A DNA stretch of 64,000 nucleotides from Scleroderma bovista (lineage: Eukaryota; Basidiomycota; Agaricomycetes; Boletales; Sclerodermataceae). Positions within the stretch are counted from its first letter, which is position 1; each line of letters starts with the position of its first letter. Positions 1 to 11,227 of this stretch are shown piece by piece. The stretch is from positions 1 to 64,000 of the forward strand of contig JAYMGJ010000108.1 in assembly GCA_037178675.1 (NCBI GenBank). The letters are read 5' to 3'. The notes beneath the pieces are model-generated. The model searched no databases. It saw nothing but the letters and a program-made list of their open reading frames with translations, and was not told where the DNA came from. The translations under genes were made by a program, and so were the position numbers.

Positions 1-1929
1 GTCAGAACCAAGTTTGTCCAAGAAATCTAACTTAAGGTCTGCGCGCATTGCTGTTTGGATTGCTTCGAGTCCGTGAGAGCTTGCTACGATCTCGTCTATG
101 CATTTGGCAGGATCAGTTTGTGCGCAAAGGCCCTCTAGAAACAAACGGGTGGCGCTTGAGCGCTGCTCAAGAGTTGTGGTACCACGGAGGACATCATGAA
201 AACGTTTGTCCAACTGTTTGGTCCGCGGGTCGGTCATTGGTGGTGGAGTAAACTGGGGGGCGAAGGCAGCGGGGTGCAACACGTTGAGGCTGAGGTGTGT
301 ACTTACATACACCCTGGGTGCTGTACACCAGCAGGCTCAGCTAAGGGAAACCCCGGGAAGTACAAGGATCGTCGGTGCACCGATTTGGCAAGGCGCGTGT
401 CTTTGGGAGGATGAAAATAGCTTCCATCAAGAATCAAATCGATTTGAAGACGGTGACCGAGGAAGTAGTCAGGACGAATTCTTTTCAAGTGTATAAAGGG
501 CAAGAACGAATAAAATTTTAGGAATAGACTACTTGGACCTATGTCAAGGAAAGATGAGCCGTAGTGGTAACGACTCGTAAAGCGTCTTTCAATTCTGCAG
601 GGCCCCCAGTGCAGCTTGAAGAGAAGGATTTATTGATAGCTCAACTCCTCTCTCCATCGACAATTCTTTCTAAAAATTTGTGGGTTGGTCCTACATTGGG
701 TGTAAAACGTAACGTAGAACTTCAAGCTAAAGATCAGAACTCGGAGAATGCAATTCACAAAGGAAGCCGCGGGGTATGGGCATTTGTGCGGGATCGGCAA
801 ATGCCTGATGCTTGTAACGACAGCGGGTAAGTGATGGTACAACAATGCGAATGTCTAAGTGCCAAAGCAAATGGCTTTTCGATGGTGCATAAAGATATCG
901 CGACGCTGGAACTATTAAGATCCAATCGGGGATCTAATCCAATATATCAGACATTAAACAACCAAACATACCTATTGAAGCTGCGAGACATTACCCAGAC
1001 AAGTCTAATCAGTTAGCCCATAACTCACCTGTTAAGACAGAATTCGAGCAGTCAGAGCTTGCCAGTCGACGGAGAAGGGTCGACGTTGGAGAAGTCGACG
1101 TATTCGCGCAACAGATTGCGGTGATCGAGGTCCCGAGTCGAACATTTATCTTTGCAAGAGTTGAGTGCAGGTGAGGCCATGGGAGCGAGATACATTGATG
1201 AGAGAGCTGGTAATGGCGTGAACGGCACAATCAGCGGCAACGATGTCGACTTGACACGAGTCGAAGCAGCGCAGCTGGCTGGGCAGAGTCAGCGCGTGCA
1301 TCACAATCGAAGATTGCGAGAAAAAACGACTTGCCTGTGTCTTCCGGGCCATCTACCAAGTATTCAAAGGGCATCGACGCGGAAACTCAAATTCGAAGCT
1401 ATAAGCGTCAGTCGAACGCGAGAGATCGGAAGTGCTTACCTTGGTCATTGTAGTCGATGTGGAGGCTTACTGGAACGCTCGATCGCAAAGCTTGCCGTCG
1501 AATATGGAAATCAACACAGCGCGACTTCCCAAATCGGGCAACCATGTATCATGTAGTTACCCACGGATGGCAATTGTATCATACTCGCATGCGCCTCATG
1601 GAGGTTAGCGTCTGGGCACTGAGAGATACCCAAGAACAAGAATGCACTCCCACAAGTATAACCGAACAAGAATTGTGCAGTAGTAGACGGTGTCACGAAC
1701 CCGTCCGAACTGTGAACTAAAGAGAACAAAGGTAATGGTATCATACTATGCAGTAAATTCGCTCGTCCGATAGGGATAGGGTCCAACAATAAGAGTATGC
1801 AATGTGAGCCGTGTAATAAAAGAGAATGTCAATGCGGAGTACATGGCAGTCGTGACAGTACCCCAATAACACGCCTCGAAAGCTCTACAAGAGTCCCATC
1901 AAAATGTACTGTTCTTGACAAGAAAGCGA
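1..1929. other. No supported gene
   Basis: Short open frames occur on both strands, none longer than about 134 codons, and none shows a family motif I recognise. A minus-strand stretch around 1050-1350 has several adjoining open frames and could be exons of an unrecognised gene, but I cannot support a model. The right edge is the 3' flank of the GH16 gene. Confidence 0.4.
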
Positions 1930-3473
1930 CTACAACATCTCGTCTCCGGCCACGAAAAACAGGAATAAAGGGTATACAGCAAAAGATAGCCAGTACAACA
2001 CACCGAGTGATTGGGCCGATGACTTCTGGGCGGAGACAGGGGATGATGCGGTGACACCAGATGTCGGAGACCCCGATGGTGGTATAGTGGAAGATGGGGC
2101 CACCGCTGCACTAGTGTAAGTACGAACATAAGATATATCCCAATAGGCGTTATCGAAACGAGGGCTTCCAGGACCCACGACACTATCATTATACTTGACG
2201 CCAAGTACTTCGTAAGCTTATTTCTGGCTCAGGTGGGAAGATACTCACACATAGCCCTGTTGCACCAGTCCCACACTCTGGACCGTACGCAAAACTCAAG
2301 CCAGCCCTAAAGTTAAGGAACGCGATTAGCCATAGAGCATTCTTGGCAAAGAGCAGCTCACCATACACCACATAGGGTAGTATCGAGGACGAGGTTTTGA
2401 GGGGAGAAATACTGGGACATGTTGCAAGTAGCTGAAGAGAAGCTGGCATGAGGAGTTCCAAAGTCTGCGACATCTAGCGGAGATGTAGAAGTAGCCTGAG
2501 CGATGGGTGCCGGGATATTTGGACGCTATATTTGGACGGATGAGGGAGTCTCCACCAAACGTTGATCGAAAAACTTACACTCCAAAACCAGATACTGGAT
2601 TTAGGTTAGAATAAGTTGAAGCATCGTTGTTCGGTACACTCACTTAATACCATCTGCCTCGAATTGCGTCGCCCAGACCCCACCCCCCGCTGTAGCAAAA
2701 GGTGCCAGATAACTATTTGGTGAGCTTTCCATCACGGTGCACCCAGAGGCTGTGGAGCAATCCGTTTCCGAACCAAATGTGCCGAGTTGAGGTAATGATC
2801 CATTCTGCGTGCAGCCTGGCGTGGTATGAATTGCCATCTGGTTTGCGGGCATGAGATTAATGGCTTCTATGATATCGATCTCGCCATCGTCGGGCCACTT
2901 GGGTCCTGCAATTCCCCGTCAGCCATGCCCTTCACTCATCACGTGGAATAACACACCAAAACTCCAAAAGGCTGGCCACACCTGGTGTACATGGTGAGTT
3001 TTTAGCGTGGAAGCGACGTAGGACTCACGGAACAACCGTAAGGAAGGTGATTGACATCGATGAGCCACAAACTACCCAGTTCGTACGCGTCATGAGTTGT
3101 AATACGAATCTGCAATAATGTTGGTTGTGAGTGCTAAGAACCGAAGACCGAGAACCTACGGCATTGCGGTTTTCGCCAATGGGTACATTAGTCGTGTTGT
3201 CCACCTTAAGGATAACATGACCTTGGTCATTCACGTATGCGAGACGCTGACTCATTGCCACCTCCTCCGAGACCCAGTTGACATTCCCTGAAAAAAAAAG
3301 TGAGTTTCAAACGAGGTAAAGCCATTCGTCACACCAAGGGTTAAGTTGTCTGGGGCACCATAAAAGTCCCATCCATCAAAGAAGGTGCTGCCAGAGTAGT
3401 CCCGTACGATATTGTATCCCAATGTAGTGGAAACAAGGAGGCCAAAGGTACATATGGCAAGCAGCGCCGCCAT
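1930..3473 (-). CDS. Glycoside hydrolase family 16 (laminarinase-like endo-beta-glucanase), copy 1
   Basis: A secreted or cell-surface beta-glucanase, probably acting on beta-1,3/1,4-glucan of fungal or plant walls. The start at 3473 gives MAALLAICTFGLLVSTTLGY, a clear signal peptide. About nine exons follow. One carries the GH16 catalytic signature GEIDIIE (nucleophile and acid/base Glu around the Asp) after WPDD. Later exons hold IWFWS, a Cys-rich CGGWAG segment and SPRFDNAYWDISYVRTYT, typical of the end of the GH16 fold. The protein ends in a Ser/Thr-rich linker and a hydrophobic stretch (LYWLSFAVYPLFLFFVAG), which suggests a GPI signal or membrane anchor. All exon joins I checked keep frame, so the gene looks intact. 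It has the same exon structure as the copy at 25760-27273 but lies in the opposite orientation. A TATA-like TTAATATAAA lies about 30 nt upstream of the ATG. Confidence 0.85.
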
Positions 3474-4645
3474 GGTTCGACAAGAACGGGGATTGAAGGG
3501 GTGGTTTATATTAACGTCAACTGCGTGAGAGAATGGTACGAGCCGTGGCGTGGAAAGAGAAGAACACCGACGAGAAGGTGCACGGACCAAGGGTTTGTAG
3601 CGTGGTCGTAAGGTGACACAATGCGATCGCTCGAACCACGTTGTTGAGCCACCCTCCTCTGCAAGGCCATTCGGCTTCAGTGCTAAACCAATCAAGCCAG
3701 CAGGATGCGCGGAAAGCGATATGGGGCACGAATGCACATAGCACCGAGACGTAAGCGTGCATGGGAAGTCCTATGTACGCAGGGGCATGACAGGGACATC
3801 GATCGATCTAGTACAAGGACTGAGTACTTGGTCTGACAAGCGACTTTTGAACCGAGGTACGCACCCTGTACATGTCATTCAATGCGGCGTTGGATGGCCG
3901 AGACAGGTCAAGAAAGGTTGCGCAGTGGGTGACCGTCGACCGTCAAGTTGTCTGGAGTCTTTGGCGCTGGTGTGAGACGACTCCGTCACGAGAGATCGTC
4001 AAGTCAGTCGATGCGGTAAAGGCTTAGCCATGCTTTACGAGAAATCGTTCCTTCGATAAAACTAACGCCCACACTTCCACGTATATGGCAGTATGTGTAC
4101 TTTACTGCTCATTAGTGTTTACTATCTCTTCAATCGTCGATCGACTTACTTTAGAAACTGGAATCAAGCCTGACGTTGGCCCTTCCCTCCTTCCAGTATT
4201 GAATATCGAATGCCCCGACGTTTCGCACCTCTTTTGAGAGGCTGCCAGGGGAAGGGCCTGCTTGACAATTGCAGGGGCTGATCTGTCAGATTGGCACTTG
4301 CCAAGATACTTGCATGAGGCTGTATCGTGAAATTCAAGTATAGCATCGTGATGTATGGCCCATCAAAGCTCTTCGAAGCCTTGAACTGTTGCGCCAACAA
4401 AGAACACCCCATTTATGGTAATAGTCATCCCCTTCGAACAACAAGGCGGGTATCCAGCTTGAAAATAAAATCAATAGCTACCATCACAGTATGCACAGGA
4501 ACAGGTTACAGCTCATTCATCTCATTCATCTCAAACGGATCCTGTGCAATCAAACGCAGTCGACGTGACTACAAAACACCTGTGCCATTGCACCCTTAAA
4601 TATGGGGACTTGATCAGTGGATCTGGCTAACTCCAAGCACACGAC
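3474..4645. other. Intergenic region with a piece of a dispersed repeat
   Basis: No gene supported. Around 3845-3930 the sequence resembles 25335-25445 (shared pieces include CCGAGGTAYGCACCCT, TGGATG and GCAGTGGRTGACCG-like). Both lie in the same orientation although the adjacent GH16 genes are inverted, so this is probably a dispersed repeat and not a shared promoter. It also holds the GH16 promoter. Confidence 0.4.
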
Positions 4646-5258
4646 ATGGACAAGCATCCAAGCCGCCTCGTAGACCAGCTGCATGCCGTCCACGCAAGGC
4701 AACAAAAGGTCGTACAGCAATTCCAAGTTGACAATGCAAGGCTACTTAGCGATCTAGTGGATATTCGTCGGGAGAGGGATAGTTTTCGGGCAGAAGCAGC
4801 ACGCTTCCGGAGGGAGCATGCAGATTTGCAAAACCGGCTCGAAGAGCTTTTGTCAGACTATCAAGACCTCAAGCGCGAGCACGCAAATCTGGTGCGGTCC
4901 TGCCATGCGACGTCCGTGAGCGGACGGTCCCAGAGACTGGGGTCTACTAAGGTTAGTTCATTCATGCGCCGATGACTTGGCGCTCACCTGTTCTGCAGGC
5001 TTTGAATCCGCTGTCGGTTGTCAACGAAGGGGATACAAACATTGAAGCATCTGCGGTAAGGATCTCGTGTCGAGCAGGGATTTCTAGCTCACGCAAATTA
5101 CATAGGACAAGATGACCAGCCCCATCTTCAGAGAGCTTCATGACCCTCTCAAAGGCGAGTCTGAACCACCAGCATCTCGCCAAAATAGCGGACTGGCAAG
5201 GTCACGCAGTGCGAGCAATGCAACACGAATTAGTACGTCGCTGTATGCGACATATTAG
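4646..5258 (+). CDS. Small coiled-coil protein, unknown function
   Basis: Three exons (4646-4951, 4999-5055, 5106-5258) join in phase 0 with 47- and 50-nt introns to give 171 residues. Residues about 5-90 form one charged heptad-like coiled coil (for example RRERDSFRAEAARFRREHAD). The rest is Ser/Thr-rich and probably disordered. There is no catalytic motif, signal peptide or membrane segment. The frame continues cleanly across both introns to a TAG, which supports a real gene. I do not recognise the family; a structural or adaptor role is only a guess. Confidence 0.75.
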
Positions 5259-5974
5259 ATCGTGGCACGTATAATATTAAAAACTTGGATTCGATTCCCA
5301 CCTCGTAGTTCCCTCGGAGTAGTCATATACCGTCGGCTTATATTAATATCTGTGTTCTTGGGTAATTCGTAGAGCCAGAAACGATCGTGACTTACAAAGT
5401 ATTAGTGTGAGTGGCCAGGTACCGGTGGTGCTTGGTAGGTTCCTGCAACTGGAAATTGTGTCGGTGAATAACATGGTTTCAACGAGCGCCCGAGGTCCGC
5501 GTGTTTTTGTCTCAGCTGTAGTTACACTCAAGTGGTTAACAGGTATATTATCTGTGTTTCATTCTCGTCGGTGTAGCACTGCTGTCTCACGTGAGGCTAT
5601 GTACATGGTTCATCCGTTCCGTCGCTGAGTTGTATATATGTTTCGTATAGGGCACGGCAGAAGCACAACGAGCGCTCGAGCTCTTCACCGTCGCTTTGTT
5701 GTCTGAACATATACATTTTTGCATGCTCCATTAAACAAGGTGCCTGCTAGGTAACACCAGCTCTCACTCCGCCAGGTGCCCCTTTGAAACCGCATGTTCG
5801 ATTCCCCCAATGACGTCACACACCCCCGCTACACTATTCGGTACCCATTGGACCGCACCAAACGGGTCTCGAAGTAGCGGTCTCTACTATTTGTTGCTGT
5901 AGAAGCTCTCTCTCTCTCTCTCTCTTTGGTCACGTCTTGACTAGTCGACCCACCTGGTACCAGCATTGGTAAAC
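5259..5974. other. Permease promoter and 5' leader region
   Basis: No gene. It holds a (CT)10 tract at 5906-5925, about 50 nt upstream of the permease ATG; CT-rich blocks near the start are common in fungal promoters. An unrelated minus-strand open frame (5829-6305) overlaps the permease exons and shows no family features. Confidence 0.5.
5906..5925 (+). repeat. (CT)10 microsatellite / pyrimidine tract
   Basis: Ten uninterrupted CT units just upstream of the permease start codon. It could mark the transcription start region or be a variable microsatellite. Confidence 0.85.
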
Positions 5975-8232
5975 ATGTCACGTAGCCCCACTGTTCCACT
6001 GGTAGCCTCGTCGTATTCGGAGACAGAACCCTTGCTTCGCCATACCCATAGAAACGCCAGCGATGGAACCGAGGCTGAAAGTGGTCGGTGTAGGTTTTTA
6101 CATCACAATCACACTGACCAACGACACAGCTAATGCAGCCAACAAACTCACGAATGACAGCGGCAGACGGCAGCTCGGTATGTCCTTCGAACCCTCTCAT
6201 CGGATGGTCTTTTGAGCTGCAATCGCGAAGTTGACGGGTTGTCCCAGGACTGCTTAGCGCTATCTCCCTTATCTTTAACAGAATAATCGGTACAGGGTGG
6301 GTCAATGTGAATCTAGACGATCACCTTATCCACAGTTATTATGCGTAGTGTTTTTGCGGCGCCAAGTATCCTTCTCGAGTCATCTGGAAGTGTTGGGCTC
6401 ACTTTCGTGATGTGGATCATTGGCGCTTTGGTTTCGGCCGCAGGAACTGCTGTATACGTTGAGTTCGGGACGGTGATCGACCTCCCCATGCACTTTCGTC
6501 AATTATACTCAAGCCCATTTGTAGGGCTTACCGCAGAACGGCGGAGAGAAGGCATATTTAGAGTACATATACCGCCGCCCGGAGTTCCTGATCACATGCG
6601 TATATGCTTCGTACGGGATCTTCCTAGTGAGATGATATGCGACGTGTTTGTCCGCTTAATGCCTCATGCATCTACTAGGGTCATTTATCAGCTGCCAGCA
6701 TTGCTTTTGGAGAATGTAAACTGTCTACCACTCTATGTGGGTGACGTTTAACGGTCTTTGTGTAGATGCTCTTCATGCATTTGGGTCTCAACCGACTGCC
6801 ACCAATGCGCGCATTGTCGCATGGTTGGCCATCACCTTTTGTTTTGTTGTCCATGGGATTTTCCCTAGATTTGGGGTCAAGCTCCAGAACACCCTCGGTG
6901 TATTCAAATTAGGCGTTCTTCTGCTGGTTTCAGCATCAGGCTTCTTCAGCATGTTTGGGATGCCTGGATTCTCAGTGGGCGAGAAGTATGATCAGCCCCA
7001 TAATTTCAAATGGGAAACATTCTGGGAAGGGTCAAATATGAATGCTAGTGCATTCACCAATGGCATCTATATTGTGATCTGGTGAGTATTTGACAGTCAC
7101 AGGCGCAAATGAATTGACAGTTAGCTGCTTAGGTCTTTCATCGGATATTCGAATGCCAATTATGCACTTTCTGAAGTGCAAAACCCTGTTCGCACTATCA
7201 AACGCGCTGCTCCAATCGCCTTATCCTTGGTAACAGCTGTGTACATCTCTGTGAATATCGCATACTACGCTGTGGTGTCCAAGGCAGACATATTGAACAG
7301 CGGTACCATTGCAGCGTATGACCATCAACGTTGCTGAGCTGATTATTGGCTGAGCTGTCATTTTCTAGGGCTTTATTTTTCCGAAATCTCTTTGGACCTG
7401 CAACTGAGCAGGTAAGTCTCACCGCTTTCTTGAAATTCTAATTTTGATCTGTACTCAGATTCTCAGTGCAGTAATCGCATTATCTATGCTTGGTAACATG
7501 CTCGCAGTACTGTTCGCTCAAGGACGAGGTGAGACGTTTGTTGTTGTGTCGATGGAAGTACCTTATCTTGTTCCCAGTGAATCAAGAGCTGGGCCGTGAG
7601 GGTATCCTTCCGTACTCACGCCTTTTGGCCAGTAACGAGCCATTTAATGGGCCCCTTTGTGGTCTTTTTATTCAGTATTTGGTTTCTACCCTCACTGTGC
7701 TATTGGCACCACCAGGAGATGCATACAAATTTACTGTCAATTGTAAGGCTCAAGTGCTTGCTCTCCTTCAGAATTTCTGACTCTCGCGCTTGACAGACTT
7801 GTCATATCCTGTGGCCATGGTCTATACCTTAATTTCTGTGGGCCGTTTACTACTGCACAGTAAACCATACAAATCGTACAACTGGCATCCTCCATACCGA
7901 GCCCCAATGTATCTTGCCATTTTCTTCTTCCTTTCTAACGTCTTCCTTCTGATTGTCCCCTTGATACCCCCATCTGCTGGATACGAGATGTACGAACATC
8001 TACCCTACTATGTGAGTTAATGGTGGTGAATCTCGCTCTGTATTCTTTAACGATTTTACAGTCTCACGTTGTAATGGCATTATCCATTGGATCAGTGGGT
8101 GTCATCTACTGGTTTATTTGTTTCAATTGGATGCCTTGCAAGAAGGGATATCGTTTGATCCAAGAGGTAGTTACAGAAGATAATGATCTTTCGTACAAGG
8201 TGTTCAGACGGATACCCGTACATTCCCAGTGA
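5975..8232 (+). CDS. Amino-acid permease, APC superfamily, MUP1-like (methionine permease type)
   Basis: A plasma-membrane amino-acid/proton symporter of the fungal LAT/MUP1 group, probably for methionine or related amino acids. Thirteen exons (5975-6083, 6130-6177, 6248-6296, 6349-6472, 6525-6626, 6679-6715, 6766-7081, 7133-7315, 7369-7411, 7459-7528, 7578-7742, 7797-8011, 8062-8232) join in frame to 543 residues, normal for the family. Family motifs: the first helix NRIIGTGVFAAPS, then GTGLPQNGGEKAYLEYIY, the GHLSAASIAFGEY helix, GYSNANYALSEVQNP, and VNQELGREGILPYS in the second half. The hydrophilic N-terminus contains SETEPLLRH, a dileucine-type sorting motif. The reading frame alone hides most of it because there are 12 introns. 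It may be nitrogen-regulated as known for MUP1, but no operator is visible here. Confidence 0.88.
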
Positions 8233-8468
8233 TTGATAGAATAAGACTAAATTTTTGTTGTGTTTCGATGTTTCGCGCGGCACTACCCACGGGCCACAGT
8301 AGGCTTTTATGTAAATACGTAAAACTTTAAGTAATTAGAATATTTCCTGCCCTTCTCCACGAAGTACACTCGTTTTGCTACAGGATGGCTCTTTGATGTC
8401 AAATACATGCGATAACACGACACACTACGCCTAGTCCGCCTTTTCTTTCCGGACCTTGAATATCCAAC

Positions 8469-9645
8469 ATGGATCCACCACTTGGACTGGACGTCTTGGC
8501 CAGGGACAATGTGGAACCCACATCGTCAAGCGCATTTCGCGCATTTAAAGATATTACATTCGGTAGTGCAAGTATTTTTCGTGACTCCGTCAGCAATAGA
8601 AATGCCAACTTTTCGTCTAGATCGCAGGGATGGCTTCTAAAGTTTTCGAACATCCTTTTGATCTCACAAAAGTAAGGCTTCAGTCACAGGTACTGGACTC
8701 CACCGCACGATTCAGCGGGCCGATAGATTGTCTGGTACAGACCTGGCGAAATGAGGGCATTCGAGGGCTGTATCGTGTACGTCTTATCCAGCCCTCTGTT
8801 AACATGAACCTAAACGGTTGGCACAGGGACTACCAGCACCAATAGTTGGAGCAATGGCCGAGAACGCAACGTTGTTCCTTTCGTATAATGAACTTCAAAA
8901 CTTGTTCCGGCGGTTTAATGGACAGTCCTCGTCTTGTGACCTTGCGCTTTCCCAACTGGCGCTTTCTGGAGCTGGCGCTGGCGCCATCACCAGTTTTGTT
9001 TTGTGGGTGGCCTCCGCGATGTTATGGTGTTGCAAACTTATACAACATGCATCATCCAGAACACCAGTAGAACTTGTCAAATGCAAGATGCAGGTGCAAA
9101 TGTTGACTCCTGGGGCATCTGTGGTTTTGCCGTCTACATCCTCTCTAAAGCGCAATTCGTTACCCGGCCCGATATCTGTCCTCACGTCTGTCATTCGCAA
9201 TACGGGCTTTCGTGGCCTGTGGCTCGGCCAAACTGGCACGCTGATTCGGGAGACTGGAGGAGGTGCAGCGTGGTTTGCATGCAAGGAGTTCGTGGGTATA
9301 AAGCTCATCCGGCGACGTGCAAAGTTGTCTGGTGTAGAGATGGGGAGAAAGGATATCCTTCCTTGGGAATCGGCTGTCGCAGGAGCTTGTGCGGGTGCAG
9401 CGTTCAATTTATCCCTTTTTCCTGCTGACACGGTCAAGAGTGTCATGCAAACTGAGGAAGAGCTGCGACCGCGTGGAAAAGGTATTCCCTCCCTCACATT
9501 TTTTGGTACTGCGAAGGCCATGTACAAGGCACAGGGCATAAGAGGCCTTTACTCCGGGTGTGGCATCACAGTCGCGCGGTCCATACCGAGCAGTGGCCTC
9601 ATATTCTTGATTTATGACGGATTGAGTAGCCATTTTCCGTCGTAG
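8469..9645 (+). CDS. Mitochondrial carrier, ornithine transporter type (ORT1/ARG11-like)
   Basis: An inner-mitochondrial-membrane SLC25 carrier, most like the ornithine/citrulline exchanger that links matrix arginine synthesis to the cytosol. Four exons (8469-8571, 8628-8776, 8827-9002, 9060-9645) give 337 residues, with three carrier repeats. Signatures: HPFDLTKVRLQSQ (first PxD/ExxK/R), TPVELVKCKMQVQML (second) and FPADTVKSVMQTE (third), each followed by a GxxGLYxG/GLWxGQ motif. The C-terminus CGITVARSIPSSGLIFLIYD is typical of the ornithine carriers. The first exon is a short Ser-rich extension. It could also transport a related basic amino acid. It lies in a core-gene island between the permease and the mitochondrial recycling factor. 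Confidence 0.85.
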
Positions 9646-10025
9646 ACCCTTTCATTCAACTTGTTGTAAAATACCCCATTAGAGCATAATTTACTCAGAA
9701 TTATTTAGAACTCGAAATGCCGCCTGCGTCGGCAGAACCCTTGCTCACGAATGGAAATCCAAATTGTAACTACTGAAGTGTATCGAAAGGTTCACAACTT
9801 GCAAAGTAAGCCAACTGAATCACACGGTTCCAAAGAAGGCAAAAAGTTCTGTCGTGATATGTTCCCACGATTTAACGACATCCCAGAACCCTTTGCTCTG
9901 CGAGCAAGGGAATTCCAATCTGGGTGTTACCTCATCCTACTCACCCGAAGAAATTTACGACTTCCGTTATTCGTCGAAGTCCCTTAGAAGAAGATTTCAA
10001 GTTTCGAGTTGTTCAAGACCAGTCC

Positions 10026-10943
10026 ATGTCGTTGGGCTGCTTCCGTCAACGGTTCTTACTAGTAACACATCCAAGGCTACCTTTGAATATCTCATTCAAA
10101 GTTATTCCTAGACCAAACGTGCTACCTTCTACTGTCATTGTGGCCCGTACCTATGCATCCAAGGCTAAAACCAGATCTACAGCCGAGCTGGTCCCCGGTT
10201 CGCAGCAGCCTTTGACAACGGAGGAAGCACGCTCAGAATACAAAAAAGCACAAACAAAGATGCTGTCCACCGTTGAGTGGTACCGCAAAGAAGTAGCTGC
10301 TTTCGAGATGCGAGCAAATGGTCGCGTCACTCCTGCCTTGCTTGCACCCATAAGAGTAGACGCTCAGGGCAAAGACAGCGAACCGCTCAAATTGGAAGAA
10401 GTTGCGACCGTTGGTATCAAGGACGGTTCGATGTTGGTCGTCACCGTGTTCGATGAAAATGTACGCTGGTGTATTCCTTTACACCTGGGCATTTTTACCT
10501 CATTGACGGGCCCTTAGTAGAATTTGAAAGCCGTCGAACAAGCCATATACAGTGCGAAGTTACCGAACATTGTTCCGCAGAGGCAGGATTCACGGACCAT
10601 CAGAATCCCAATACCAAAGTATGTCACCACTTCATTGCGTGTTCTCCTGTTTTATATATCTATAATTCATTGAAGGCCAACTGTAGAGGCCCGGACGGCT
10701 CTCATTTCTAATGCACAGCGCCTCGGGGAAGATGTCCGTGTTCAGATACGACGAATACACCAGGCTGGCGTGAAGAAAGGCAAATTTCAGAAGCGTTCGG
10801 TTGAGCTCGATGAGGTTAGTTCCACGCATACCACTTTGCAGCTTCGCGTTAACTTTGTGCAGTTCCAAAAGTTGGCTGACAAGAACATTGCTGAGGTAGA
10901 AACAATTCTAGCCCTTATGAAGAAGTCGACTGCATCCCGATAA
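10026..10943 (+). CDS. Mitochondrial ribosome recycling factor
   Basis: Releases mitoribosomes from mRNA after termination, together with mitochondrial EF-G2. Four exons (10026-10460, 10521-10618, 10676-10814, 10863-10943) join to 250 residues. The first about 40 residues are Arg/Leu/Ser-rich, as expected for mitochondrial import, and end near ARTYASKAKT. The RRF domain follows, with ANGRVTPALLAPIRVD, LEEVATVGIKDGSMLVVTVFDEN, NLKAVEQAIYSA, the hinge IRIPIPKPTVEARTALI and a final long helix ending near KKSTASR. The third exon's acceptor (after 10675) was chosen because it restores IPIPKPTVEAR, which matches the family. The gene converges on the SNF2 gene, with only about 285 nt between stop codons. 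Confidence 0.88.
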
Positions 10944-11227
10944 CATGGGACCATGGGATGTTACATTCACTTCATTTCACTGGGTTTCCACGACGATTTC
11001 AGTAGTACTTAAGCGTCATAATAGAGCGAGTGGTTGACAAGATCCGTAGGATCACTAAGAACAAAGGCAGCTATAAACTAGACAACTGAGTCACGTATCA
11101 TACAATTAGCTGCTCCCAAGGAAGATAAGTTGCGAGTGTATTAGGAGAACCGAAAATATTCAATGCAGTGTGATCCACGCTTCAGTCTGCACGGCACCAA
11201 AATTCCAGAGGGTATTGTCAAGAGTAA

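Noticed and set aside
5770..5810. GTTCGATTCCCCC resembling a tRNA 3' part
   Set aside because: No matching stem on the 5' side.
8895..9539. Minus-strand open frame of 214 codons
   Set aside because: It lies fully antisense to the ornithine-carrier exons, which have clear family motifs; the frame is a by-product.
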